From Chloroherpetonaceae bacterium (GTDB lineage: Bacteria; Bacteroidota; Chlorobiia; Chlorobiales; Thermochlorobacteraceae): a DNA stretch of 64,000 nt. How positions within the stretch are numbered: the first letter of the stretch is position 1; every line of letters starts with the position of its first letter. The notes under the pieces were generated by a model that did no database searches, was not told the DNA's origin, and saw only the letters and a list, made by a program, of their open reading frames with translations. Both the position numbers and the translations under genes were made by a program. Location: the NCBI GenBank assembly GCA_025056565.1, contig JANWWA010000003.1, positions 36,263 through 100,262 of the forward strand, written 5' to 3'. Positions 17,250-26,880 of this stretch are shown one piece after another.

Positions 17250-18695
17250 ATGCTCGCTTATCAGCGCACCATTAAAAGAGAGGTCTCAATTTGGGGCTGG
17301 GGACTGCACACAGGGCAGGAGTGTATGATTACCTTCAAGCCTGCACCTGAAGATTATGGCTACCGCTTTGTGCGTGCCGATATGCCAGATTCACCAGAAA
17401 TCCCAGCAGATATTGACCATGTGGTAGATATTCGGCGCGGCACGACCATCGCAGTCGGTGAAGCTAAGGTGCATACTACAGAGCACGTGCTTGCAGCACT
17501 GTACGGCTTGCAAATTGATAACTGCCGCATTGAGCTAACTGGTCCTGAGCCACCTGTCTTAGATGGCAGTAGCAAACCTTTTGTCGATGCGCTGCTTTCT
17601 GTTGGTTTCGAGCAGCAGTCTGCACCTAAAAATTACCTCATCATTGATGAAACGGTCGAATATGTCGATGAAGCGCGCGGCGTGCATATTGTAGGGCTAC
17701 CCTTAGATGGCTTTCGCGCCACCATTATGATTGATTACAAAAACCCTGCGCTCGGCTCACAGCACACAGGTATTTTCGATATGGAAAAGGAGTTTGCGAC
17801 CGAGTTTGCTGGAGCGCGCACCTTCTGCTTTCTGAGTGAAGTTGCCGAGCTGGCTAATCAAGGGCTAATCAAAGGCGCAGATATTGACAATGCAATTGTG
17901 ATTGTCGACCGCCCCTTCTCACAAAGCGAACTGGATGACTTAGCCCGCAAGCTGTCCAGAAACAAAAACGGTGTGCATCTTGAAATCGGCGAAAATGGAA
18001 TTCTCAACAACCGCCAACTGCGCTATCCCAATGAACCAGCACGACACAAGCTTTTAGACTTGCTGGGCGACTTAGCCTTAATTGGAATGCCAATTAAAGC
18101 GCAGATTTTGGCTGCACGTCCAGGACATGCTGCCAATGTGGAGTTTGTAAAGAAACTGCGCAAACTCATTGAGAAAAATAAACTCACACGCAAGTATCAG
18201 CATGAGCGGCGCGCGGGCATTGTCTTCGATGCAGCAGCAATTGCGCGCATTTTGCCACACCGCTATCCTTTTCTGCTCATAGACCGCATTCTGGAGTTCA
18301 AACTCGATGAAAAAATCGTAGCGGTGAAAAACGTAACCATCAACGAACCCTTCTTTCAGGGGCATTTTCCGGGTAACCCAATTATGCCCGGCGTGCTCAT
18401 TTTGGAGGCGATGGCGCAATCAGGCGGCATTTTGCTACTTAACGGCAACGAGGGCTTTCAAGATAAAGATGTCTATTTTATGGGCATTGACAAAGCACGC
18501 TTCCGCAAACCCGTCACGCCCGGCGACACGCTCATTATTGAGTCTGTTGTAAAGAATCGTCGAAAAAGCGTCTGCCAATTTGTCTCGCAAGCTTTTGTGA
18601 GAGGTGAGCTGGTATGCGAGGCAGAATTAATGGCGACAGTTGTGCCCAGACAAAGAACCGAAAACGGCAAGTCTGTGCATCTCGAGAGTAAGTAA
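17250..18695 (+). CDS. lpxC/fabZ: Fused LpxC (UDP-3-O-acyl-GlcNAc deacetylase) and FabZ (3-hydroxyacyl-ACP dehydratase)
   Basis: About 481 residues from the ATG at 17250; an upstream in-frame ATG gives an atypical Cys-rich extension and was not used. Residues ~1-310 are LpxC: VHTTEHVLAALYGL (zinc His), LDGSSKPFVDAL, ARTFCFLSEV and PARHKLLDLLGDLALIG (zinc HKxLDxxGD). Residues ~330-475 are FabZ: ILPHRYPFLLIDRI with the catalytic His and HFPGNPIMPGVLILEAMAQ with the catalytic Glu. LpxC commits lipid A synthesis and FabZ dehydrates 3-hydroxyacyl-ACP, the shared precursor, so one polypeptide balances the two. The fusion is typical of Bacteroidota and Chlorobiota. Confidence 0.96.
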   Translation: MLAYQRTIKREVSIWGWGLHTGQECMITFKPAPEDYGYRFVRADMPDSPEIPADIDHVVDIRRGTTIAVGEAKVHTTEHVLAALYGLQIDNCRIELTGPEPPVLDGSSKPFVDALLSVGFEQQSAPKNYLIIDETVEYVDEARGVHIVGLPLDGFRATIMIDYKNPALGSQHTGIFDMEKEFATEFAGARTFCFLSEVAELANQGLIKGADIDNAIVIVDRPFSQSELDDLARKLSRNKNGVHLEIGENGILNNRQLRYPNEPARHKLLDLLGDLALIGMPIKAQILAARPGHAANVEFVKKLRKLIEKNKLTRKYQHERRAGIVFDAAAIARILPHRYPFLLIDRILEFKLDEKIVAVKNVTINEPFFQGHFPGNPIMPGVLILEAMAQSGGILLLNGNEGFQDKDVYFMGIDKARFRKPVTPGDTLIIESVVKNRRKSVCQFVSQAFVRGELVCEAELMATVVPRQRTENGKSVHLESK

Positions 18696-18753
18696 CAGAC
18701 TTTGCCACATGCGGCGTCTCAAAGGAAACTCTTATGCACTAAAGGCAGAAGCT

Positions 18754-19827
18754 ATGCGAATCGGGAATCTTCAATTCACGCAGCCGATTGTCTTAGCACC
18801 GATGGAAGATGTAACCGATCCATCGTTTCGACGCTTGTGTAAGCGCTTTGGCGCCGACATTGTCTATACGGAATTCATCAGTTCTGAAGGCTTGGTGCGC
18901 GGCGCAGCTAAATCTATGCGCAAGCTCAAGGTTTTCGATGACGAGCGCCCGGTAGCTATTCAAATTTTCGGCAATCAGGTCGAGGCAATGGTAGAAGCAG
19001 CGCTGATTGCCGAAGCTGCAAATCCTGACTTCATTGACATTAATTATGGCTGTCCCACAAAGCAAGTGGCAGGGCGTGGGGCAGGTTCTGGACTGCTTTG
19101 CAATCCGAAGCTGATGGAAGAGATTACCTCAGCGGTGGTCAAAGCGGTCAAGCTCCCTGTGACAGCAAAAACCCGCATCGGTTGGGACGAAAATTCCATT
19201 TCCATTTTGGACACCGTCAAGCGCTTGGAGGGCTGTGGGATTCAAGCGCTCACCATTCACGGACGCACACGCGCGCAGATGTTCAAAGGAACGGCTAACT
19301 GGGAGTGGATTGCACGTGCCAAAGAAATTGCTACCATTCCCATCATTGGTAATGGCGACATCTGGCAAGCATCTGACGTCGTGCGACGCTTTGCAGAAAC
19401 CAAAGTCGATGGCGTGATGATTGGTCGTGGCGCAATTGGCAACCCGTTTATCTTCCGAGAAGCCAAGCACCTTTTGCAAACAGGGCAGCCGCTGCCACCA
19501 CCAACCCACCATGAGCGCATTCAAGTTGCAATGGAGCACCTTCGAATGTCGGTCGAGTGGAAAGGGGAAAAGTATGGGGTGCTGGAAATGCGTCGTCATT
19601 ACTCGAGCTACCTGAGAGGGTTACCGAATGTGAGCAAAGTGCGCGACCGCATTGTGCGAGAAAATGACTGGCGTGTTGTACTGGAAATTTTGACTGAATA
19701 CGAGCAAGAGTGCGACCGTCATCTGGCTGAAGGCACATTTGAGCGTTATGCTGAATTTCGTAACGACCACTCCAAGAAGTGGATGCCTGACCCAGACCCT
19801 AATTTTGCAGTAGTGGCTGAAATGTAG
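18754..19827 (+). CDS. dusB: tRNA-dihydrouridine synthase DusB
   Basis: 357 residues from the ATG at 18754; upstream in-frame starts overlap the lpxC-fabZ end. Dus enzymes reduce uridines of the tRNA D-loop using FMN and NADPH. The FMN-barrel signature is complete: VLAPMEDVTDPSFRRL, the catalytic Cys in DINYGCPTKQVAGRGAGSGLL, TAKTRIGWDE, LTIHGRTRAQMFKGTANW and GNGDIWQ with MIGRGAIGNPFIF. It follows lpxC-fabZ by 58 bases in the same direction. Confidence 0.95.
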   Translation: MRIGNLQFTQPIVLAPMEDVTDPSFRRLCKRFGADIVYTEFISSEGLVRGAAKSMRKLKVFDDERPVAIQIFGNQVEAMVEAALIAEAANPDFIDINYGCPTKQVAGRGAGSGLLCNPKLMEEITSAVVKAVKLPVTAKTRIGWDENSISILDTVKRLEGCGIQALTIHGRTRAQMFKGTANWEWIARAKEIATIPIIGNGDIWQASDVVRRFAETKVDGVMIGRGAIGNPFIFREAKHLLQTGQPLPPPTHHERIQVAMEHLRMSVEWKGEKYGVLEMRRHYSSYLRGLPNVSKVRDRIVRENDWRVVLEILTEYEQECDRHLAEGTFERYAEFRNDHSKKWMPDPDPNFAVVAEM

Positions 19828-19841
19828 TTGCTTATTGTAGT

Positions 19842-22181
19842 GTGCGGAGTACAAAGCTGAAGTGTTTAGTCTGCTGGCTGGGCGTGTGTATAAGCGCGCT
19901 TTTTTCTACAGTGCCGCTTGCCGTGAGCCTGACAACTGACGCATTGCTCCAGCCTTCGGAGCGCCTTGCTCGACTCTCATCGCTCATTCGCTTTTACTGG
20001 CGCACCAATCTCGATAGCATTTTGCACTACGCCAGAGAGCTGGACTCATTAGGTATCGCCTTCGGCAACCTTAATGCGCAAGCCGATGCAGCAGACGCAA
20101 TAAGCTATGCCCTTGAACGCCGTGCGGAATACGACACCGCACTTGTTCTGCGTAAGAAAGCGCTTTCACTCTACTTAGAGCTAAGTCGCCTTGATAGAGT
20201 GGCGTGGAGTTACCATAGCTTAGGTAACCTCTACGACTATTTAGGCCTGCCTGATGCCGCACTGTCGTTTCACTTCAAAGCGCTTAGGCTGCGTGACTCG
20301 CTAGGCCTGACAAAAGACTTGCTCTGGTCATACAACCGCATTGCCGACATTTATCTCAGTCAAGGCAAAGATGACCTTGCGCGGTCTTACCGTGAAAAAG
20401 CCCTCGAGCTTGCAAAAGCACTGAATGATCCATCAGCACTTTGTGCGACAATCGGTGCACTGGCAAAGCACGAAGTTCAAACTAACCCCAATCAAGCTGA
20501 GCAGTATGCGCGCCAATCTCTGGCACTGGCAGACTCTCTGGGCGATAAGTTCTATGCTGCGACCGCTATCAGTGTGTTAGGCGATGTGGAACTCTTTCGC
20601 AATCACCCAAAATCTGCGTTATCTCACTATCGCAAAGCGCTGATGCTGTTCGAAGAGTTTGGCGCAAAGCGGCTTGTAAGCAGAACACTAATCGATATTG
20701 GTAATGCCTATTTGAGGCTTGGTGCTTACGACAGTGCAGCGGCGGTCGCCGCCAAAGCACTTTCAACAGCGATGCTCTCTCACTCTCGCAATGAAGAAAA
20801 AGCGGCGTGGCTGCTTCTAACCGATATTGCCGTTGAGAGGCAAGACTACAAGCAGGCTGTAGCTTTTCAGATGCAGTATATTGTGCTGCGAGATTCAATT
20901 TTGTCGGAAGAGCGTGAGCGCAACATTGCCTTTTTGCAGGAAGAATTTGAAACACGCCGCAAGGAGCAACTGCTTCAGCATTTAGCCCGAGAAAAAGAAC
21001 TTGAACAAAATCGGCGTAACTTACTGCTTGCAGCAACAGGGATTATCACAGCACTCGGCCTTGGCATCTTTGCACTGTTAGTCGCCCTCAATCGCCAAAA
21101 ACAGATACGCTTGCAAGAAACAGAAGCCAGAGCCAAGGTGCTCGAGAAAATGAATGAGATTCAAGCTTCGCTCCGTGCAGAAGCGGAGATGGCGCAGCTG
21201 GATTTAGAGAAAGCAAACCGAGCGCTCTCAGAAGCCTTGCAGAAACTGGCGGAAAAGCACGCTGAAGCAGAGCAAGAGCGAGAGAAGGCAATTACCGCAA
21301 GCAACAAACTGGCTGAAGCCCTTGCAGCAATTGAGCGCCAGCGCGATGAACTGGCTGAACAGCGTCGCATTGCCGAAGAAGCTAGTGCATTCAAAAGTGA
21401 GCTTTTGGCGATTGCGGCACACGACCTTAAAAACCCGCTGCAGGTCATTCTTGGCTTTGCGCAGCTGCTCAAGGGCAAGTTGGAGAATCCAGAACTGGCT
21501 GCTCAAATTGAGTCGGCAGCGCGCAAAATGCTAGCACTCATTAAAGAGTTGCTGGAGAGTACTGCCGTAGAAGCTGGACAAATCCAGTTAGACTTGCAGC
21601 CAACAAACATTGGGGCACTAGTAAAACTATCTGTCTCGTTCAATGAACCTGCGGCGGCGCAAAAAAATCAAACCATTCACTTTGAGGCCGCGCCGAACTG
21701 TTTTGCAAATGTCGATGCGAGGCGTTTTACAGAAGTCATTGATAACCTTATCTCAAATGCAATCAAATACTCCCCGTCGGGGGCTAACATCTACATAAGC
21801 GTAGCTCGGCTTCCGCTGCAGCACAGTCATCGACGCCGCAAAGAGGACTGGCCATGTGCGCTTCCTGAAAATGATGTGATTGAAATTGCCGTGCGAGATG
21901 AAGGGCAGGGGCTATCTGAAGAGGATATGAGAAAAATTTTCCGTAGATTCCAGCGACTTTCAGCTCAACCTACTGGCGGAGAGACCTCAACAGGCTTGGG
22001 CTTGTCCATCGCCAAAAGAATCGTCGAGCTGCACAGTGGTCTCATCTGGGCAGAGTCGGCTGGGCTTGGCAAAGGTGCAACCTTCTATGTGGCTCTGCCC
22101 GCCATGATGCCAATTGCAACCGATTCACCTGAACAACTGCAAGTGCAAAATGACCAAACCACGTCTTTTGATTGTGGATGA
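19842..22181 (+). CDS. TPR-containing sensor histidine kinase
   Basis: 779 residues starting at GTG, 14 bases after dusB. An N-terminal signal/anchor (LVCWLGVCISALFSTVPLAVS) is followed by tetratricopeptide repeats (residues ~85-340, e.g. AWSYHSLGNLYDYLGLPDAAL). A membrane segment lies at ~392-415, then a long coiled coil, then HisKA with His527 in AIAAHDLKNPLQVILGF, and HATPase_c with DNLISNAIKYSP, RDEGQGLSEED and GLGLSIAKRIVELHSG. The TPR part is extracytoplasmic. The stop overlaps the start of the next gene, a response regulator, by 32 bases, so the two form a two-component pair. Confidence 0.93.
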   Translation: MRSTKLKCLVCWLGVCISALFSTVPLAVSLTTDALLQPSERLARLSSLIRFYWRTNLDSILHYARELDSLGIAFGNLNAQADAADAISYALERRAEYDTALVLRKKALSLYLELSRLDRVAWSYHSLGNLYDYLGLPDAALSFHFKALRLRDSLGLTKDLLWSYNRIADIYLSQGKDDLARSYREKALELAKALNDPSALCATIGALAKHEVQTNPNQAEQYARQSLALADSLGDKFYAATAISVLGDVELFRNHPKSALSHYRKALMLFEEFGAKRLVSRTLIDIGNAYLRLGAYDSAAAVAAKALSTAMLSHSRNEEKAAWLLLTDIAVERQDYKQAVAFQMQYIVLRDSILSEERERNIAFLQEEFETRRKEQLLQHLAREKELEQNRRNLLLAATGIITALGLGIFALLVALNRQKQIRLQETEARAKVLEKMNEIQASLRAEAEMAQLDLEKANRALSEALQKLAEKHAEAEQEREKAITASNKLAEALAAIERQRDELAEQRRIAEEASAFKSELLAIAAHDLKNPLQVILGFAQLLKGKLENPELAAQIESAARKMLALIKELLESTAVEAGQIQLDLQPTNIGALVKLSVSFNEPAAAQKNQTIHFEAAPNCFANVDARRFTEVIDNLISNAIKYSPSGANIYISVARLPLQHSHRRRKEDWPCALPENDVIEIAVRDEGQGLSEEDMRKIFRRFQRLSAQPTGGETSTGLGLSIAKRIVELHSGLIWAESAGLGKGATFYVALPAMMPIATDSPEQLQVQNDQTTSFDCG

Positions 22182-22836
22182 CGATGCGGCACAGCAGCTC
22201 TTCTACCTTTCGGCTCTGTCTGGCTACAACCTCGAGATTGATGTGTCTTCCGACGGCTGGCAAGCGCTGCGCAAAGTCTCTGGGACGCAGTATGACCTCA
22301 TCTTTTTGGACATGGCAATGCCAAAGATGTCCGGCATTGACTTTCTGAGTGCGGTGTCTGATATGCCAAATGTCGTGCTGCCTTTGACGATTGTCATTAG
22401 CAGTCTGAGTCAGAAAGAAAAAATGATGGAAGCGCTCTCGCTGGGCGCAAGTGCTTATTTGCTCAAGCCAGTTGAAGTGGCGCAGCTCAAAAGCCTTGTT
22501 GAAGACTATCTGGGCGCGATTGCGCCAGCTTCGCCTGCTGCAGACGTAGGGACTTATTCAAGCAAGCGGCCACTGCCGCAAAACCAAACTGCCTTTACGG
22601 CAGAGAACACAGCAAAAACCAAGCAAAGTCAATTTGATTCGCTCACGAAGGCAATGGCGACGATGGTGTTTCAGAAAATCACTGCCACGCTGGTCGTGGA
22701 AACACAGCTGGGCACCGCAGAGTTAAATTACTACCGTGGAAAGTTGCGCCATGTAAAGTTTCTAAACCAAACTGGCATTGATGCGCTAGAGACGCTGCGC
22801 AAACTACCGCCGATTTCCATTACCTTAGCACCATAG
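22150..22836 (+). CDS. Response regulator with C-terminal DUF4388-like domain
   Basis: 228 residues from the ATG at 22150. The receiver domain has the acidic pocket VDDD (10-12), phospho-acceptor Asp54 in FLDMAMP, and Lys106 in YLLKPVE. A ~30-residue linker leads to a C-terminal segment (~165-228: GTAELNYYRGKLRHVKF, then TGIDALETL). That segment resembles the DUF4388 domain seen in PatA/PilG-type regulators, not a DNA-binding output. The gene overlaps the preceding histidine kinase, its likely partner. The output is therefore probably protein-protein rather than transcriptional. Confidence 0.85.
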   Translation: MTKPRLLIVDDDAAQQLFYLSALSGYNLEIDVSSDGWQALRKVSGTQYDLIFLDMAMPKMSGIDFLSAVSDMPNVVLPLTIVISSLSQKEKMMEALSLGASAYLLKPVEVAQLKSLVEDYLGAIAPASPAADVGTYSSKRPLPQNQTAFTAENTAKTKQSQFDSLTKAMATMVFQKITATLVVETQLGTAELNYYRGKLRHVKFLNQTGIDALETLRKLPPISITLAP

Positions 22837-22842
22837 CCACAA

Positions 22843-24123
22843 GTGTTCAAAGTCATTGATTATCAATCGCCGGATTTACTGCAGGCGTTTCTTTCACGCC
22901 GCCACAGCTTTGACGTTGAAGCCGAGCAGCGTGTTAGAGGCATTATAGATGCTGTCCAAACTGAAGGCGATGCGGCTGTGCGGCGCTTTACCAAGGAGTT
23001 TGATGGCGTGGACCTGAGACGCTTTCGAGTTTCACCGAAGGCGCTGCAAACTGCCTTGAAAGCAGTGCCAAAGTCGCTCTTTAAGATTTTGGAGCAAGCC
23101 GCAGAGAATATCACGCGCTTCCATGAGCATGAGCTTGAAAAGAGCTTCTTCTATGATGATGGCGATGGCGTCGTAATTGGTCAAAAGGTTACACCAATTG
23201 AGCGCGCAATGTGCTACGTGCCCGGCGGCAAGGCCGTCTATCCCTCTTCGGTCTTGATGAATGTCATACCAGCCAAAGTCGCAGGGGTGCGTGAGATTTT
23301 CATTACATCGCCCGTAGGGGCATCTGGGCAAATTCATCCACACATTGCCGCAGCAGCAGCAGTCGTCGGTGTCGACTGCCTCTACCAAATTGGTGGCGCG
23401 CAAGCTATTGCAGCCTTTGCATTTGGCACAGAGCAAGTGCCAAAAGTGGATAAAATCACAGGGCCGGGCAACAAGTATGTCGCAATTGCAAAGCGGCTGG
23501 TATTTGGTGTGGTCTCAATTGATTCCGTCGCAGGACCGTCCGAGATTGCCATTATCGCTGATGAAACTGCTAACCCGACTTATCTTGTGCTAGATCTTTT
23601 TTCACAGGCTGAGCATGATGAAGATGCCTCCGCCGTGCTAATTACGCCGTCACGCCCACTGGCAGACGCTGTGCAAAAAGAAGCGGCACGCTGGCTTCCT
23701 AAAATGGCGCGTAAGCATATCATTCAAGCGGCTATCCAGCGCCACTCCGCAATTATCTTGGTAAAAGATTTGGCTCAAGCCTGCGATGCAGCTAACCAGC
23801 TTGCCCCTGAGCATCTTGAGGTGCAAACAGCGCAGCCATGGGAGTTGCTGCCACATCTCAGGCATGCTGGAGCAATTTTTTTAGGCGAACACTCGAGCGA
23901 ACCCGTTGGGGATTACTTTGCAGGTCCAAACCACACGCTGCCGACCAGCGGCACTGCACGCTTTTTCTCAGCGCTTTCTACACGCGACTTTCTCAAACGC
24001 ACATCGATTATCCATTACACCAAAGCACGCCTGATGAAAACAGGCGAGAGCATTGCGGCATTTGCCGATGCCGAAGCGCTGCAGGCACATGCTGAAGCCA
24101 TACGGATTCGATTGCGCCAATGA
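22843..24123 (+). CDS. hisD: Histidinol dehydrogenase
   Basis: 426 residues starting at GTG. HisD oxidises L-histidinol to L-histidine in two NAD-dependent steps using zinc. Motifs are CYVPGGKAVYPSSVLMN, ITGPGNKYVAIAKRLVFG, DSVAGPSEIAIIAD, QAEHDEDASAVLIT, APEHLEV and GPNHTLPTSGTARFFSALS. It is isolated from other his genes, between a response regulator gene (6-base gap) and an LPS-export permease gene that overlaps its stop by four bases (ATGA). Confidence 0.97.
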   Translation: MFKVIDYQSPDLLQAFLSRRHSFDVEAEQRVRGIIDAVQTEGDAAVRRFTKEFDGVDLRRFRVSPKALQTALKAVPKSLFKILEQAAENITRFHEHELEKSFFYDDGDGVVIGQKVTPIERAMCYVPGGKAVYPSSVLMNVIPAKVAGVREIFITSPVGASGQIHPHIAAAAAVVGVDCLYQIGGAQAIAAFAFGTEQVPKVDKITGPGNKYVAIAKRLVFGVVSIDSVAGPSEIAIIADETANPTYLVLDLFSQAEHDEDASAVLITPSRPLADAVQKEAARWLPKMARKHIIQAAIQRHSAIILVKDLAQACDAANQLAPEHLEVQTAQPWELLPHLRHAGAIFLGEHSSEPVGDYFAGPNHTLPTSGTARFFSALSTRDFLKRTSIIHYTKARLMKTGESIAAFADAEALQAHAEAIRIRLRQ

Positions 24124-25583
24124 AGATTCTAACCCGATACATCTTAAAGCAGCACATCGCGCCGTTCATCTTTGCCTTCTCTACGGTGATTTTCGTCTTC
24201 ACGGTGCAATTTCTGACACGCACGCTGGATAGATTGGTAGGAAAAGGGCTACCGATTGAGACCATTGTAGAGCTGGTGGTGCTGCAAATGGCGTGGATGG
24301 TGGTGCTGGCTGCGCCGATGGCGTCGCTGGTTGCAACCTTGATGACCTTTGGCAACCTGACAAGTTCGCTGGAGATGACCGCAATTCGGGCGGGTGGCAT
24401 CTCACTGTGGCGTGTGCTGGTCCCCGTAATGGTCGCAGGGCTGGTGCTGACCTATCTGGCTGAACGATTTGGCAACATTATCCTACCAGAAGCCAATCAC
24501 CGTGCAAAAGTCCTGATGATGGATATCTCGCGCCAGAAGCCAGCCTTCGCCTTGAAAGACAATGTCTTTTCTGATATGATTTATGGCTATGCGATTATGG
24601 CACGCAAAACCGTGGACACCACGTCCAAACTTTACGGCATAACAATCTACGATTACTCTCAGCCGAACGTAACGGCGCTGATTACAGCTGATTCAGCGGA
24701 AATGGAATTTAGCAGCGATGGCAATCATCTGCTTATGACGCTCTATCAAGGTGAGATGCATGAAATTGACCGTGACACACGCCTCAGTTACCGCAAGGTG
24801 AGTTTCTACCTCCATCGTGTGCTCTTTGACGCTACAGGCTACAGCTTTGAGCGCTCTGATGAAAGCAGCGTCTCGCGTGGAGACCGTGAGCTTTCTGCCA
24901 GCGATATGCTTGCAATCTGCGATAGCCTAACCTTACACATCAAGGCGGCTCAGCAAACTTTCCAGCAAAACTTATCGGAGTTTTTGCGAGAGCTTATTTT
25001 GCCGAGTGCGCTTTTTCGTGATAGCTTGCGGGCACAGTTAGATGTCTCACCAGAGCATTTAAGCCGAGATGTGGACTCGGTGCTGACTGACCTCGCGCAG
25101 CACACAACCACAAATTTCTCATTGGATTCACTGGGCTATCTGCGCCGCATTGCAGGTGAGCGACGCGAGGCAGCTGTAGATTACGCCATCACGATACTGC
25201 GCAACAATATGACAGTAACATCCTCGGCGCTCTACACGATTGATAACCAAGAACTTGCAATTAGTGCCTATATGGTAGAAGTGCACAAAAAGTATGCGCT
25301 GCCGTTTGCGTGCTTTTTCTTCGTGCTGGTCGGCGTGCCGTTGGGAGTATTGGCTAAGCGGGGAGGCTTTGGCGTGGGAGCTGGTCTTTCGTTGATATTT
25401 TTTTTGCTATATTGGATATTCCTCATCGGCGGAGAGAAGCTTGCGGATCGGCAACTTATTTCTCCTGCTGTCGCGATGTGGAGCGGCAATGTTGCGATTC
25501 TTCTGGTTGGTATCGTTCTGCTTATTCGCGCTTCTGGTGTAGAACTAACAGGCTGGCGACGCACAAAATCCCAAACAATGTGA
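24120..25583 (+). CDS. LptF/LptG-family lipopolysaccharide export permease, enlarged
   Basis: 487 residues, over a hundred longer than the usual ~360 of LptF/LptG. It starts MKILTRYILKQHIAPFIFAF, the standard N-terminus with the first membrane segment, followed by TM segments near 60-85 and 100-120. Three more lie near the C-terminus (KKYALPFACFFFVLVGVPLG, then SLIFFLLYWIFLIGG). The periplasmic jellyroll region (~130-395) holds an additional helical insertion (ELSASDMLAICDSLTLH onward). In the LptB2FG complex these proteins extract lipopolysaccharide from the inner membrane. Only one of the two paralogues is here. Start overlaps the hisD stop. Confidence 0.88.
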   Translation: MKILTRYILKQHIAPFIFAFSTVIFVFTVQFLTRTLDRLVGKGLPIETIVELVVLQMAWMVVLAAPMASLVATLMTFGNLTSSLEMTAIRAGGISLWRVLVPVMVAGLVLTYLAERFGNIILPEANHRAKVLMMDISRQKPAFALKDNVFSDMIYGYAIMARKTVDTTSKLYGITIYDYSQPNVTALITADSAEMEFSSDGNHLLMTLYQGEMHEIDRDTRLSYRKVSFYLHRVLFDATGYSFERSDESSVSRGDRELSASDMLAICDSLTLHIKAAQQTFQQNLSEFLRELILPSALFRDSLRAQLDVSPEHLSRDVDSVLTDLAQHTTTNFSLDSLGYLRRIAGERREAAVDYAITILRNNMTVTSSALYTIDNQELAISAYMVEVHKKYALPFACFFFVLVGVPLGVLAKRGGFGVGAGLSLIFFLLYWIFLIGGEKLADRQLISPAVAMWSGNVAILLVGIVLLIRASGVELTGWRRTKSQTM

Positions 25584-25611
25584 TTTTTCACACAGCCTGA
25601 CGCATGGCACT

Positions 25612-25643
25612 TTTGAATAGTCAGGCAAAATCGTCTATATTTG
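25612..25643 (+). promoter_or_regulatory. Promoter of the OmpA-type lipoprotein gene (TTTG-N20-TATATTTG)
   Basis: TTTG at 25612-25615 and TATATTTG at 25636-25643, spaced by 20 bases, match the Bacteroidota-type -33/-7 consensus. The predicted transcript would have a leader of about 80 bases before the ATG at 25729. Confidence 0.65.
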
Positions 25644-25728
25644 CGTTCGGTGTTAAGTCAGGTTAGTGCCGAAAGCCAATAAAACCAATACTTTTTCACA
25701 TCTCCGTTAATACAAACGCGCAAAAACA

Positions 25729-26805
25729 ATGAGTTACAAAAAACTCCTCTCATACTTCCTTTGCTCGACGGTGCTCAGCGCTATTGTAGCTGGGTGTGCT
25801 GCATGCAGTTCTGCGCCGATTCCACCACCCAGACCTGTTATCAAACTTTTTGAAGCAAAGTATAACATCATCGAAGAAGGAAAATCCACCACTATTTCTT
25901 GGGCAGTGGAAGATGCGGATACTGTAGAAATTAGCGAAATTGGATTTGTTGAAGCCTCTGGCTCTAAGACACTTCAGCCGTCTAAGACCACAACCTATAC
26001 CCTACGCGCTTCCAAAGAAGGAATGGTTACTGAAATGCCAATTAGCGTTACAGTAACGCCACCGCCACCTGCACCCACCGTAACGCTATCGGCAAGCCCT
26101 ACCAAAATCAAAGCAGAAGAAAAAGCTGTGTTGTCTTGGAATGCTCAAAACGCAGAGTATGTCGAGCTTCGTGAAGGCAATACGCTAATCGGTCTCTTCC
26201 AGCCAAAAGGCACATATGAGGTAGTCGGCAAAACCAAAGGCACATTGAACTATACCATCACGGCTTTTGGGCGAGGTGGAAAAGGCAATGCAAATGCTTC
26301 CATAGAGGTAACTGACTTTACAGTCGGCGATAAAATCGCTATCTCAATCAACTTTCCAACTGGTAGTGCGGTCATTCCTCGCTCTGAACTGCCAAAGTTA
26401 GACGAAGTAATTAACCTCTTGAAGCAAAAGCCCAACTTAGTGGTAGAAATCTCAGGCCACACCGATAACACGGGTGGTGGCAAGCCACCAGTTAAAGGCA
26501 AGAAGGAATCTGACGCTGCGTTTGAGAAGCGTCTGAAGCAGTTTGAAGAACGTCGCAAGAAGCAGAATCAAGCGCTTTCGCTGCGCCGTGCAGCGGCAGT
26601 GCGCACCTACCTTATTCAGCAGAAAATTGCAGCGCGCCGTATGACCGTGCGTGGGGCAGGTGAATCAGAGCCTGTTGCCAGCAATGATACCGAGGAAGGG
26701 CGAGCACAAAACCGCCGCATTGAGCTACGCGCTATTGGTACCCTGCAGGATATTGAAAAGCAGCGTGAGCGTGCAAAGCAGGTGCGCAAGCAAAGGGGGC
26801 AATAA
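25729..26805 (+). CDS. OmpA-family peptidoglycan-associated lipoprotein with two Ig-like domains
   Basis: 358 residues. A lipobox ends at Cys23 (IVAGC). Two consecutive beta-sandwich repeats (residues ~38-112 and ~118-195) share the pattern ISWAVEDADTVEIS / LSWNAQNAEYVELR and are separated by a Pro-rich linker (PPPPAP). An OmpA C-terminal peptidoglycan-binding domain follows (~205-345), with ISGHTDNTGGG and the conserved NRRIELRAIG. A charged insertion (KGKKESDAAFEKRLKQFEERRK) sits inside the OmpA domain. The protein likely anchors the outer membrane to peptidoglycan. It has its own promoter and a strong terminator, so is probably monocistronic. Confidence 0.92.
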   Translation: MSYKKLLSYFLCSTVLSAIVAGCAACSSAPIPPPRPVIKLFEAKYNIIEEGKSTTISWAVEDADTVEISEIGFVEASGSKTLQPSKTTTYTLRASKEGMVTEMPISVTVTPPPPAPTVTLSASPTKIKAEEKAVLSWNAQNAEYVELREGNTLIGLFQPKGTYEVVGKTKGTLNYTITAFGRGGKGNANASIEVTDFTVGDKIAISINFPTGSAVIPRSELPKLDEVINLLKQKPNLVVEISGHTDNTGGGKPPVKGKKESDAAFEKRLKQFEERRKKQNQALSLRRAAAVRTYLIQQKIAARRMTVRGAGESEPVASNDTEEGRAQNRRIELRAIGTLQDIEKQRERAKQVRKQRGQ

Positions 26806-26824
26806 AGTTCCTTAGGAAGGTGTC

Positions 26825-26856
26825 AAAGGCAAGTCATGCACTGACTTGCCTTTTTT
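26825..26856 (+). terminator. Intrinsic terminator after the OmpA-type lipoprotein gene
   Basis: A perfect 12-base stem, AAAGGCAAGTCA (26825-26836) with TGACTTGCCTTT (26842-26853), closes a TGCAC loop and runs into a T-rich tail. Confidence 0.9.
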
Positions 26857-26880
26857 GTTTCAACTTAGTGTTGGCGCAAG

